From NCBI GenBank assembly GCA_045586185.1, contig JAZMZV010000233.1:8351-72350 (forward strand): 64,000 nucleotides of DNA. Direction: 5' to 3'. The stretch comes from RUG11551 sp045586185 (lineage in GTDB: Bacteria > Planctomycetota > Planctomycetia > Pirellulales > Thermoguttaceae). Under the pieces are notes generated by a model that was not told where the DNA came from, did no database searches, and was given only the letters and a program-made list of their open reading frames with translations. Every line of letters begins with the position of its first letter. Position 1 is the stretch's first letter. Below are positions 9,189 to 17,446 of the stretch, piece by piece. A program made the translations under genes and the position numbers.

Positions 9189-10196
9189 ATGACTATCAAT
9201 TGGAAACAAGGTCTGTTTGCTGCAGCGTTATTGCTGTCAGTTTCGTTGATGATCGTTGGATGCAGCAAGAGTAAGACCGACAAGGCCGTTGCTGACAAAT
9301 CGACAGGAGAAATTATTGGCGAAGAAATCGACGTAATCGAAGTCGTTCCGGCGCAAACGCCGAATGCAAAAACCAACGGAGCTGGAGAACAGAAAGCGCC
9401 GACAACCCCGGTTCAGCCATCCAACGACGCTCCGGCAATGACGCCGCCGACCACAACGCCGACAGAAAACGCCCCGGCTCCGACGCCCACTCAAACCCCG
9501 GATTCTGCTACTGCCCCTGACTCCGCTCCCAGCAGTACAACAAGTTCTGTTACAGTTTCTACAACGTGCAGCGAAACAATGTACGCTGAAACAGAATCTG
9601 AATTGGATTTGGCAGACGTTATGGAACCGGACGCAGTTATAGAATCGGAAACTACATGCTGTCATATCAGACGCGCGTTTTGTTCGTTGTCTTGCGCGCC
9701 TTGTACAGAAGCCTGTCAACCAGCCTGTCAAGCCGCTCCGGCTTGCGCGCCTGACCCTGTTTGCGCTCCTGAACCGACCTGTGCGCCCGCTCCTGCCTGC
9801 GCGCCGGTTTGCGAGCTGCAATGCGCGTCCTGCAGACCTCAGCCAAGATTTGTCTGTCGACCCTGCCGCACGTGTTGTCGAACGGAATGTCGCTGCCTGA
9901 GAACCTGTTCTGCCTGCAGCGCCGCATGTGAACCTGCCTGCGCTCCTGCTTGCGACTCCGCCTGTTCGAGCGCAAATGCGATGCGTTCTGACAGTTGGTC
10001 AAACGAGCAAGTCGCGCCGAATGATTCCATCCGGAATTCAACGCTGCCTGAACGCCGTCACAATTACAGCAAGACGACGGAATTGACAGATTCAAAAACG
10101 GATGCATCCGTTCAAAAGGCAAAGCCTTCTGCGGCTATTGGTTCCGATTCAACCAATCCGGAAACGCCTTCTATTGTTTTGCCGGAAGCAAAATAG
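9189..10196 (+). CDS. Cysteine-rich secreted lipoprotein
   Basis: 335 residues from the ATG at 9189, which follows an AGAAAGG ribosome site. The open frame reaches back to 9135, but a TATAAT at 9150 argues for the later start. Residues 1-22 are a lipoprotein signal with lipobox LMIVGC. Then come a Pro/Thr/Ala-rich linker (about 60-135) and a Cys-rich segment (about 140-270) with some 27 cysteines in units such as PACAP, CxxC and ACxxAC; a Ser/Asn-rich tail ends the protein. No known family was recognised. Spacing is irregular, so it does not look like a ferredoxin or metallothionein. The convergent neighbour has a similar Cys cluster (ACAPCAP) after its signal peptide, which suggests related roles at the cell surface. 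Confidence 0.85.
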   Translation: MTINWKQGLFAAALLLSVSLMIVGCSKSKTDKAVADKSTGEIIGEEIDVIEVVPAQTPNAKTNGAGEQKAPTTPVQPSNDAPAMTPPTTTPTENAPAPTPTQTPDSATAPDSAPSSTTSSVTVSTTCSETMYAETESELDLADVMEPDAVIESETTCCHIRRAFCSLSCAPCTEACQPACQAAPACAPDPVCAPEPTCAPAPACAPVCELQCASCRPQPRFVCRPCRTCCRTECRCLRTCSACSAACEPACAPACDSACSSANAMRSDSWSNEQVAPNDSIRNSTLPERRHNYSKTTELTDSKTDASVQKAKPSAAIGSDSTNPETPSIVLPEAK

Positions 10197-10219
10197 AAAG
10201 ATTGATTATTCATAAAAAA

Positions 10220-10248
10220 ACAGGACGAATCATTAAGATTCGTCCTGT
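10220..10248. terminator. Bidirectional terminator between convergent genes
   Basis: ACAGGACGAATC-ATTAA-GATTCGTCCTGT: a perfect 12-bp stem and 5-nt loop. An A7 run before the stem serves as a T tract for the minus-strand gene, and TATTATTT follows on the plus side. It lies between the stops at 10196 (+) and 10280 (-). Confidence 0.92.
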
Positions 10249-10279
10249 TATTATTTGTAACGGTAGTTCATTTATTGAA

Positions 10280-11608
10280 TCACTGGGCGGCAACAGAGCT
10301 CATGTTCTGCATGATAATCATCTGATTGTTATTGGAAAGACGATCAAACGGAATGCGCATCATCGTTCCATCGGTCTTTTCCAGGCGAACAATGCCGGAG
10401 GAAGTCTTTTCAACAAAACGGGCTTCAATGGAATACTTTCCAGTGCTGTCAGTCCAGGTCTGGAAACCAAACAGATCGTCAATGTCGTCTTCAGCAGAGG
10501 GTTCAGCCTTTTCTTCAGCTTTCGGTTCTTCGGCTTTTTCTTCAGCCGGAGCAGCGTCGTCAGCATCGTCATTGAACAGGTCGGCAGCATCGTCATCGTC
10601 AGCGGCGGGGGCGTCGTCAGCAGCGTCATCAGCCGGGGCAGCGTCGTCAGCAGCCGGAGCGTCATCGCCAAACAGATCGTCAGCGTCGTCGGCGGCGGGA
10701 GCGTCGTCAGCAGCATCGTCAGCAGCCGGGGCGTCGTCTGCGTCATCAGCAGCCGGAGCATCATCTTCAACCGGAGCAGCGTCGTCAGCAGCCGGAGCGT
10801 CGTCGCCAAACAGATCGTCAGCGTCGTCGGCAGCGGGAGCGTCGTCAGCAGCGTCATCGGCAGCAGCCGGAGCGTCATCTTCAACCGGGGCGGCGTCTTC
10901 AGCTACCGGAGCGTCATCTTCAACCGGAGCAGCGTCTTCAGCAGCCGGTTCAGCGGGGGTTTCTTCAGCCGGTTCAGCTGGTTCAGCCGGGGTTTCTTCA
11001 GCGGGAACGTCAGCCGGAAGTTCTACGTCTTCAGCGTCTTCAGCGTCAGCCGCAGTTTCAGCTGGCTGTTCAGCCGGAGTAGAGGTTTCAGCCGGTTCAG
11101 CCGGGGTTTCTTCAGCCGGTTCAGCTGGTTCAGCCGGGGTTTCTTCAGCCGGGGCTGCATCGTCAGTAAGGGGAGTGGCGTCGTCAGCAGCTGGCGCAGC
11201 GTCGTCAGCAGCCGGTTCGGCGGGGGTTTCTTCAGCCGCTTCAGCCGGTTCAGCAGGGGTTTCTTCAGCCGGAGCAGCGTCAGCCGGAGCAGCGTCGGGC
11301 GCATCGGTTGCGTTGTCAACTGCATTGGCAGCGTCATCAATGTCCGGTAAAGCGCTATTTACATTGCTTTCTTCAGCCGGAGCTGCGCCCGTTTCAGTGG
11401 GAGCGTTATCCGTTTCAGCGGGATTTGCATCCTGAGCTGCGTTGCAAGCAGAACTGCAGGCAGGAACAGTCTGGGCGGGAGCGCAAGGAGCGCAGGCGGT
11501 TTCACAGCGATAACAACGGAAATTCCATGCGGCAAACGACGTGCTCGTCGTAAACATCATGATGGAAAACAGCGCTGCATAAACGCCAATAACACGAATC
11601 GTTTTCAT
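10280..11608 (-). CDS. Ala/Asp/Pro repeat protein with C-terminal SHD1 domain
   Basis: 442 residues from the ATG at 11608, preceded by a strong GGAGGAAG site; the frame reaches 11656, but that adds 16 residues before a normal signal peptide. After the signal peptide (to about residue 26) comes a short Cys cluster (RCYRCETACAPCAP). A long low-complexity region follows, built from EETPAEPAE units and APAADDA/DDLFGDD units, very acidic. The last 65 residues (FQTWTDSTGKYSIEARF, GTMMRIPFDRLS) match the SLA1 homology domain 1 (SHD1), which is common in planctomycete secreted proteins. The acidic repeats may act as a flexible stalk. The reading frames on the opposite strand are artefacts of the repeat. 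Confidence 0.88.
   Translation of the reverse strand: MKTIRVIGVYAALFSIMMFTTSTSFAAWNFRCYRCETACAPCAPAQTVPACSSACNAAQDANPAETDNAPTETGAAPAEESNVNSALPDIDDAANAVDNATDAPDAAPADAAPAEETPAEPAEAAEETPAEPAADDAAPAADDATPLTDDAAPAEETPAEPAEPAEETPAEPAETSTPAEQPAETAADAEDAEDVELPADVPAEETPAEPAEPAEETPAEPAAEDAAPVEDDAPVAEDAAPVEDDAPAAADDAADDAPAADDADDLFGDDAPAADDAAPVEDDAPAADDADDAPAADDAADDAPAADDADDLFGDDAPAADDAAPADDAADDAPAADDDDAADLFNDDADDAAPAEEKAEEPKAEEKAEPSAEDDIDDLFGFQTWTDSTGKYSIEARFVEKTSSGIVRLEKTDGTMMRIPFDRLSNNNQMIIMQNMSSVAAQ
10520..11300 (-). repeat. Coding tandem repeats (Ala/Asp/Pro-rich)
   Basis: Degenerate repeats of two classes inside the SHD1 gene: units coding DDAPAADDA/DDLFGDD (about 10520-10930) and units coding PAEETPAEPAE (about 10930-11290). 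The near-identity of neighbouring units points to recent expansion by slippage or recombination. Copy number is likely to vary between strains. Confidence 0.85.
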
Positions 11609-12084
11609 TACAAACTTCCTCCAAAATAATATTGGTAAAATAATTCTTATTTCCAAAGCGGACCCAACAACTTTTCCCGCTTTACATTATCATTAAGATT
11701 AATCATTTTTGCGTATTTTGCAACGGGCTAAAAAAGTTTTTTTCAAAAAAACAATAAAATTTTTTGAAGAAATGCTCTTTTATGCCAAATTTTTCCGGTA
11801 TAAACAGGCGATTTTTATGATATTTAACATCGTATCCTGATTTAATTCGGAATAATCTTGCAAAACAATTTTTAATTTTATGGTTAAAAGCAGGTTATGG
11901 ATACCTATTATCAACAACAAAGTTTCCCTTCTTGTATCAATTGTCTAACCTGGCCTTTTAGCCTGTATTATCTATACTGATACTTTAACACATTTTTACT
12001 AGATTGTTGATTATTTTGTAAAAAATTTTTAAAAAAGAAAAAATTTTCGTCAACGGTATCGATTGTACCGATTATGTTGCTTGA
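11609..12084. other. Gene-free AT-rich stretch of 476 bp
   Basis: It contains the ribosome site and presumed promoter of the minus-strand SHD1 gene near 11609-11660, then very AT-rich DNA with A/T runs up to the stop of the DUF58 gene at 12085. No reading frame, tRNA or clear terminator hairpin was found. Confidence 0.5.
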
Positions 12085-12975
12085 TCAACGTCCTTTTCGT
12101 GACAACAAATATTTTGTCAACGCTTTGTCAAAAGGCATGTCTGTTGACAGAGGCACATAATCAATTCGCGCCTGAGAGCATTGCTGCATGTATTCTTCGC
12201 GAAATTCTTCGATCTCTTTTAGATACTCTTTTCGTACGCCGTCGGCATTCAGTCGAATAATTTCTCCTGTTTCCGGGTCAGTCATTTCGACGTCGCCGAC
12301 AAAAGGAAAGTTTACTTCTGCCTGATCCATGATATGAAACAGAATGATATCGTGTCCGGCATGACGCAAGCGATAGAGAGCCTGAAGAAGTTTTTCTTTA
12401 TCGGTAAGCAAATCCGAAAAAATAATCAGAAGGCTTTTATGACGCAGCATTGCCGCGGTTTGAATTAACGATTGCGCCAAATCCGTTTCGTTGTCTGGAG
12501 TTAAGCGCGTGAGCAAAGACAGTATCTGCGCCAGTTGACCGCGCTGTGAGCGCGGTTTAAGACACTGCTTGAGCTTTTCATCAAACGTAATCAGACCAAC
12601 CGGGTCTTGCTGCGAAATCATCAGATATCCCAACGCCGCCGCCAGAGAAATACAGTAATCAAATTTTGTTAACGTTCCTCCGCTGGAATAGCCCATTGAT
12701 TTGCTGGAATCGACAATAAGCCACCCCGTGATATTAGTTTGCGCCTCAAATTTTTTGATATAATATTTATCGGTCTTGGCGTACGCCAGCCAGTCGATAT
12801 CGTCTGGGTCGTCGCCGGGCGCGTAACGTCGATGTTCGCTGAATTCTACAGAAAATCCCTGAAAAGGACTGGCGTGCAGACCCTGTAAAAATCCTTTAAC
12901 GATAAATTTCGCTCGCAGATCCAAACGTTTGATCGTCTGGATAACGTCAGGTTTAAGATATTGTTCTGAATTCAT
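12085..12975 (-). CDS. DUF58-domain protein (vWA-like)
   Basis: 296 residues, a usual length. It has the DUF58 signature YAPGDDPDDIDWLAYAKTDKYYIKKFEAQ around residues 50-80, followed by a von Willebrand A-like core with WLIVDSSKSM (a MIDAS-type DxSxS). Members normally work with MoxR-type AAA ATPases in metal insertion or envelope processes, but no MoxR gene is next to it here. The promoter predicts a leaderless mRNA: TTGTCA-17 bp-TAAAAT, then 7 nt, then ATG. It is divergent from kdsD across 218 bp. A second DUF58 gene lies at 39246. Confidence 0.9.
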   Translation of the reverse strand: MNSEQYLKPDVIQTIKRLDLRAKFIVKGFLQGLHASPFQGFSVEFSEHRRYAPGDDPDDIDWLAYAKTDKYYIKKFEAQTNITGWLIVDSSKSMGYSSGGTLTKFDYCISLAAALGYLMISQQDPVGLITFDEKLKQCLKPRSQRGQLAQILSLLTRLTPDNETDLAQSLIQTAAMLRHKSLLIIFSDLLTDKEKLLQALYRLRHAGHDIILFHIMDQAEVNFPFVGDVEMTDPETGEIIRLNADGVRKEYLKEIEEFREEYMQQCSQARIDYVPLSTDMPFDKALTKYLLSRKGR

Positions 12976-12982
12976 TATTCTT

Positions 12983-13011
12983 ATTTTATCCTACAGAGCA
13001 TTTTTTGACAA
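12983..13011 (-). promoter_or_regulatory. Promoter of the DUF58 gene, predicted leaderless
   Basis: On the minus strand: TTGTCA (13011-13006), a 17-bp spacer, TAAAAT (12988-12983), 7 nt, then ATG at 12975. Transcription is expected to start at or next to the start codon, and no Shine-Dalgarno site fits in the gap. Confidence 0.6.
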
Positions 13012-13091
13012 GAGGAGTTTTGAACAGACAAAAAAGTCCGCGCATTTGCTCAATCGTTTTTTTGACAGTCTGTATTAATTATATATTGCTC

Positions 13092-13120
13092 TTGTACCAA
13101 TCGTCATATTATGGTAAAAT
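13092..13120 (+). promoter_or_regulatory. Upstream kdsD promoter candidate
   Basis: TTGTAC at 13092-13097, a 17-bp spacer, and TAAAAT at 13115-13120 preceded by TGG, giving an extended -10. It would make a leader of about 65 nt. Confidence 0.5.
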
Positions 13121-13159
13121 ACCGCAGATTGACACGGATGCAATCTTTTAAAAAAACGG

Positions 13160-13187
13160 TTACACAAACCGTAATAAATGCTATACT
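13160..13187 (+). promoter_or_regulatory. Proximal kdsD promoter, predicted leaderless
   Basis: TTACAC at 13160-13165, a 16-bp spacer, TATACT at 13182-13187, then only 6 nt to the ATG at 13194. Initiation would fall on the start codon. No Shine-Dalgarno site precedes the ATG. Confidence 0.55.
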
Positions 13188-13193
13188 AATATT

Positions 13194-14291
13194 ATGGAAT
13201 CAAATACTCAAGACTTTTCTGACGAACGGCTTTTGAATGTTGGACGCCGAATCCTGAAAGACGAGTCGACGGCGCTGACGCAAATGGCGCAGCGGCTGGA
13301 CGACAGCTTTTGTCAGGCGATTTCTCTCATAGATCAATGCGTTGGCAACGTTTTGGTCTGTGGCATGGGAAAAGCGGGTCTTGTCGGTCAAAAGGTCATG
13401 GCGACAATGGGGTCGCTGGGAATAAGAAGTCATTTTTTGCATCCGGCTGAAGCAGTTCACGGCGATTTAGGACGAGTTCGTTCCGACGACTGTATGCTCA
13501 TGTTTTCGCAAAGCGGCGAAACGGAAGAGATAACGCGTCTTTTACCCGCTTTGAAAGAAATGGGCGTTCCGATTATTGCCGTTACTGGCGCTGCCGACAG
13601 TACTTTAGCTCGCAGCGCTACGGTGGTGCTTGACCTCCACTCTCCTCAAGAGGCGTGTCCGATGGGCTTGGCGCCCAGCACAAGCACAACCATGATGTTG
13701 GCGCTGGGAGACGCTCTGGCTTTGACGTTAAGCGCCAAGCGGCATTTCTCGCCTGTTGATTTTGCAAAGAATCATCCTGCCGGGTCGCTGGGTAAGGCGC
13801 TGAGCAAAGTTGATTCCATTATGCGGCCTCTGGATCGCTGTCGATTGGCAAACGATTCACTGAGCATTCGTCAGGTTTTTGTCGATACGATGCTGCCGGG
13901 ACGTCGAACGGGAGCGATTATGCTTGTCAACGGCGAAGGCGCGCTGACCGGCGTCTTTACAGACTCCGACCTGGCGCGATTGTTTGAACAGGGAGAAGTT
14001 CCATTGGACGAACCGATTTCTTCGTACATGACAAAGCGGCCGTGGGCTGTTCGTTCAGAGTCGATGGCGATGGACGCGATTGATTTGATGTCGGAACGAA
14101 AAATCAGCGAATTGCCGGTTATTGACCTTTCAGGGCGGCCGGTGGGGCTGGTCGACATCACAGACGTCCCCGGATTCTTCTCAAAGATGTACTGCGTCAA
14201 ATCCCAAAACGTTTCAAACGTTCAGGCGCAGGATGATTCGCCAAACCTGCTTATTAAGCTTTATGTTCCGCAAAAAAAGGAATCCGCGTAA
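13194..14291 (+). CDS. kdsD: Arabinose-5-phosphate isomerase, KpsF/GutQ family
   Basis: 365 residues: an SIS sugar-isomerase domain (about 40-190; GMGKAGLVGQK, SGETEE, HPAEAVHGDLG) and two CBS domains (about 210-345). The full-length KpsF/GutQ architecture is present. The enzyme interconverts ribulose 5-phosphate and arabinose 5-phosphate, the first step toward Kdo for lipopolysaccharide. The next gene encodes a large LptA/LptC-like protein, which supports a role in outer-membrane LPS. Two promoters are proposed; the nearer one implies a leaderless transcript. The C-terminus has about 25 residues beyond the second CBS domain. Confidence 0.93.
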   Translation: MESNTQDFSDERLLNVGRRILKDESTALTQMAQRLDDSFCQAISLIDQCVGNVLVCGMGKAGLVGQKVMATMGSLGIRSHFLHPAEAVHGDLGRVRSDDCMLMFSQSGETEEITRLLPALKEMGVPIIAVTGAADSTLARSATVVLDLHSPQEACPMGLAPSTSTTMMLALGDALALTLSAKRHFSPVDFAKNHPAGSLGKALSKVDSIMRPLDRCRLANDSLSIRQVFVDTMLPGRRTGAIMLVNGEGALTGVFTDSDLARLFEQGEVPLDEPISSYMTKRPWAVRSESMAMDAIDLMSERKISELPVIDLSGRPVGLVDITDVPGFFSKMYCVKSQNVSNVQAQDDSPNLLIKLYVPQKKESA

Positions 14292-14344
14292 CCAGACAAC
14301 GCTGATTGTTTTAAGGAAATAACCCTTTTCCCGCCTGAAAGCAA

Positions 14345-17300
14345 ATGAAAAAAGCCACCAGGATTCTGACGACAATTCTTGTATTATCCATTGTAACGGT
14401 TTTATACAGTTTTTTCATTGCGCCAATTCTTGAACCCGATTCAAAATATCAGAAGGAAGATCAGACTCGTAATGTCCCAGATCTGTCAAAGCGCCAGATT
14501 ATGTCTCTGTTTCAGCCAAACGACTGGGAAAATTTCAGTTACAGGCAACTCAATTATAATAATTATCATTTCTTTATTGGAGACTATAAAGTAATAAACT
14601 CTGATACAATTCAAATCAATAAATGCACCGTTGTCATTGCCAATGCAGATAAACCGAGTAATGCGATTATAATTCGATGTTTGGGAGATATTACAATAAC
14701 TCTTGAAAAGCCGGTTTCTCACGGTCTGGACGACAATCGCATTTTGAACGGCACAATAACTGATGAAATTCAGGTTATAAGCAAAGGCGACGACGAAACG
14801 CTGAGCGTGAAAACGCGCGATTTCAGTATTGATCGAGATCTCATTTCGACCAACGCCAACGTTTATTTTAAATATGGTCGAACTCAGGGCATCGGCTCGG
14901 GAATGAAGATTCAGCTTATCAATCAGGGACTGTTGGATTCGCAGAGTTACAATGGAGAGTCCGGCTTCATCTCACAAATAGTTGAAAATGTTACATTGGA
15001 AAAACTGCAGCGCCTGACAATTGTTCCTCCGACTAAAAAAGAATCGAACGGACAGAACGATAAAACCAATCTGTTAAACGCGCCAATAGAACTGCACTGC
15101 GACGGCGAGTTCTCATTTAACGCTCTGGACAAATGCGCATCTTTTGAACAAAACGTATCCCTGATTCAGATGGCTTCAAACAAAGCGCCCAACTCCATTC
15201 GCTGCCAGTTTCTGAACTTATTTTTTTCGTCAATGACCCCCAGCGATTCCGATCGGCAAAAGAACGACGAATCTTCCCAAAATGATACAGAAGCGTCTTT
15301 AGACGAGTGGAATTTACAGCTCGTAAGACTTGAAGCGTCAGGTCCGCTGGTCGTTGTTGAAGCGCCGGAATACGAAACGAAAATTCACGCGGGCAGGCTC
15401 ACGGTCAATCTCTCTCCGCTCAGCTTTGAACTCGATTCCGCAAATCGCCAGTGCGAGATTCATTATAAAAACAATATTGTTTCGGCTCAAAATCTGATTT
15501 ATTTCGTCGGAGAAAACGGAGCGCTGGGGACGCTGGAATGCAATTGCCCGGGCTGGATTAGTTCTCAACTGGAACAGAACGGCAAACAGATTCGCGCCAG
15601 ATGGTCAGATCGCCTTCATTTGGAGCCGGATCAGAACGATCCAATGGAAAGCATCGTTTCGCTTCAGGGCGGCGCATGGCTGGAAATGGAAAACAACAAG
15701 GTGTCGGAGGCTGCGATTTCAGCTGACGACATTTTCTTCTGGCTGACCAAAAAGGCGAAGTCGTCACAATCAAACGGTTTTGAAGAAATGACGTTGTCGC
15801 GAATGCAGGCGAAAAACAACGTCATTATGAAATCAAAGCCGATTACCGCAAAGGTGAAGACCCTGCAGCTCTGGTTTGACGGTTCAGACATTCAAGAGAA
15901 AGCAGACGTAAAAAAAGCGGCGTTAGAAGCCGCAAACTCTCCGGCGTCGCAATTGGAAAATAGCGAGGACTCCTCATTCCTCATTTCGAATTCCCAATTA
16001 AACAACTCTTACGCCGTTACCGGCGATCTGCTGCAGGGAAAGATTCTTCTCGGGCAGGCGTCATTTCAAATCAGCGAATTGATTCTAAAAGACAACGTTC
16101 GAATCGTCCAAAATGGGGATGCCAACAGCAAGCTGGAAATGAGCGGTTCTCTGATTCAGGCGTTCAATATTACTCACCCATCGGCAACGGCGTCCTTAAT
16201 CGGGCAGCCGGCAAAAATTCGATACAACAACGCATTATTAACCGGGACAGCTATTAATATCAACCGAGGAACAAGCCGAATCTGGATTGATTCCGGCGGC
16301 AAAGCGGAGTTTTCAGGCAGCGCGGAACAGGGCGCTGGAGACGGCAATTCATCCGTCATGGAAGCCAAGATCAACTGGACAAACAGCATGGATTTCCAAA
16401 ACGATACGCTGACCTTTACAGGGTCTGTAACATTGGAACATGGCGCTCAGTTCGCCCAGTGTGATGCGTTATCTATTGTTCTGAACAAAAAGGTTGACTT
16501 CCAAAACCTCTCGTCAGAAGATCAAAAAACGCTTGACGTCCGATTCGTTGTACTCAACAATTCCGTCACGCTGGAAAACGTTACCGCAGAAAACGGCGTT
16601 ACCGTTGCAATGGACTGCCTGACAGCCTCGAAGATGACGATCGACATGAAAAAACAGACGTTTGTCGCCGAAGGCCCCGGCAGCGCCTTGACGCAGCGGA
16701 AATTTGCCGGCGAAGCGCAGGAAGGCGATTCAGGAAACAGCGAGCAGAGCGCAGAGAATAGCAATACGGCGGAGGCGAATTCAATGCCGCTAGCCAATTC
16801 TCTGCTACCTTCGCCCCATTCCCTGATGAATTTGAACGTCGATTTCCAGAAACGTCTTGAAGGTTCTTTTGACACGCGATCGCTCCAGACGTTTACTTTT
16901 TCCGGGTACGTTCAGACGGTTTACTACCCAATTGATAAAATCGGAAAACGGATTAAAACCACGCGTATTTCGGATCTGCCGCCGCAGGCGTTTACGCTCA
17001 AATGCAACCAGATGGAAATTCAGGCGGAACTGGAAAGCGTTAAGCAAGAGTTGGCAGGCGGCAGCGAAGGATCTGCAAAGCAGTCAACGGGAGCGGATGC
17101 TGAATCACACTCGAACGCTCGGATGCGCAATTCCAGTTTTATCGCTTCCGGCGGCGTTAAGTTAGAGGGCTTGAATTACAATGCAGACGCTGATAGAATT
17201 ACCTTTGAAGGAAAAAGAGGAATGATGACCCTCGAGGGCGCCGATTCAAAACCCGTCAAACTGTTTTACCAAAAAGTTCTTGGCGGCCGTTACAATCAGG

Positions 17301-17395
17301 CTACAAGCTCCACCATTTATTACAACACGCAAACAGGCGCCGTTAAAGGCGAAGGCATCCAGGATTTTTCTCTCTTCCTCTCGCCAAAACAATAA
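14345..17395 (+). CDS. Large membrane-anchored LptA/LptC-like protein
   Basis: 1016 residues, far longer than LptC or LptA (about 190). One N-terminal membrane helix (about 6-27) leaves the rest in the periplasm. The body is a long series of beta-strand-like segments with OstA-type patterns such as LHCDGEFSFNALDK, SGSLIQAFNI, ITFEGKRGMMTLEGAD and TIYYNTQTGAVKGEGI. Those patterns, and its place 53 bp after kdsD, suggest a beta-jellyroll bridge for LPS transport; this is inference from pattern. Two segments (about 537-554 and 797-825) look like in-frame remnants of the dispersed repeats of this genome, encoding Ser/Asn-rich linkers. No Shine-Dalgarno site is clear before the ATG. Confidence 0.7.
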   Translation: MKKATRILTTILVLSIVTVLYSFFIAPILEPDSKYQKEDQTRNVPDLSKRQIMSLFQPNDWENFSYRQLNYNNYHFFIGDYKVINSDTIQINKCTVVIANADKPSNAIIIRCLGDITITLEKPVSHGLDDNRILNGTITDEIQVISKGDDETLSVKTRDFSIDRDLISTNANVYFKYGRTQGIGSGMKIQLINQGLLDSQSYNGESGFISQIVENVTLEKLQRLTIVPPTKKESNGQNDKTNLLNAPIELHCDGEFSFNALDKCASFEQNVSLIQMASNKAPNSIRCQFLNLFFSSMTPSDSDRQKNDESSQNDTEASLDEWNLQLVRLEASGPLVVVEAPEYETKIHAGRLTVNLSPLSFELDSANRQCEIHYKNNIVSAQNLIYFVGENGALGTLECNCPGWISSQLEQNGKQIRARWSDRLHLEPDQNDPMESIVSLQGGAWLEMENNKVSEAAISADDIFFWLTKKAKSSQSNGFEEMTLSRMQAKNNVIMKSKPITAKVKTLQLWFDGSDIQEKADVKKAALEAANSPASQLENSEDSSFLISNSQLNNSYAVTGDLLQGKILLGQASFQISELILKDNVRIVQNGDANSKLEMSGSLIQAFNITHPSATASLIGQPAKIRYNNALLTGTAININRGTSRIWIDSGGKAEFSGSAEQGAGDGNSSVMEAKINWTNSMDFQNDTLTFTGSVTLEHGAQFAQCDALSIVLNKKVDFQNLSSEDQKTLDVRFVVLNNSVTLENVTAENGVTVAMDCLTASKMTIDMKKQTFVAEGPGSALTQRKFAGEAQEGDSGNSEQSAENSNTAEANSMPLANSLLPSPHSLMNLNVDFQKRLEGSFDTRSLQTFTFSGYVQTVYYPIDKIGKRIKTTRISDLPPQAFTLKCNQMEIQAELESVKQELAGGSEGSAKQSTGADAESHSNARMRNSSFIASGGVKLEGLNYNADADRITFEGKRGMMTLEGADSKPVKLFYQKVLGGRYNQATSSTIYYNTQTGAVKGEGIQDFSLFLSPKQ
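15953..16005. repeat. In-frame repeat remnant inside the LptA-like gene
   Basis: Contains TCATTCCTCATTTCG and a closing TTCCCAATT opposite an opening AATTGGAAAATAG, the arm-and-arm layout of the intergenic elements. It encodes a Ser/Asn-rich linker (SSFLISNSQL) and keeps the frame open. Confidence 0.5.
16735..16820. repeat. Second possible repeat remnant inside the LptA-like gene
   Basis: GAGAATAGCAATA ... GCCAATTCTCTGC ... CCCCATTCCCTGATG resembles the G-rich and C-rich arms of the intergenic elements. It encodes a Ser/Asn/Ala-rich linker between structured segments. Weaker case than the other copies. Confidence 0.35.
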
Positions 17396-17404
17396 ATTTA
17401 TGGG

Positions 17405-17438
17405 AAGTCCGCGCATTCTCTAAATATTTGAATACAAT
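17405..17438 (+). promoter_or_regulatory. RluD-gene promoter candidate, predicted leaderless
   Basis: TACAAT at 17433-17438 lies 8 nt before the ATG at 17447; no Shine-Dalgarno site is present. No standard -35 is visible. Instead AAGTCCGCGCATT (17405-17417) stands upstream; the identical 13-mer also occurs at 13034-13046 in front of kdsD. Confidence 0.35.
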
Positions 17439-17446
17439 TAATAATT

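Noticed and set aside
10202..11435. Two long plus-strand reading frames (382 and 369 codons) opposite the SHD1 gene
   Set aside because: They are the antisense of GCN/GAN-rich tandem repeats, which leave several frames open. The minus-strand frame has a ribosome site, a signal peptide and a known domain; the plus-strand frames have none.
12976..13193. Small gene in the kdsD/DUF58 divergent gap
   Set aside because: The gap is filled by two promoter regions; no frame with a ribosome site is present.
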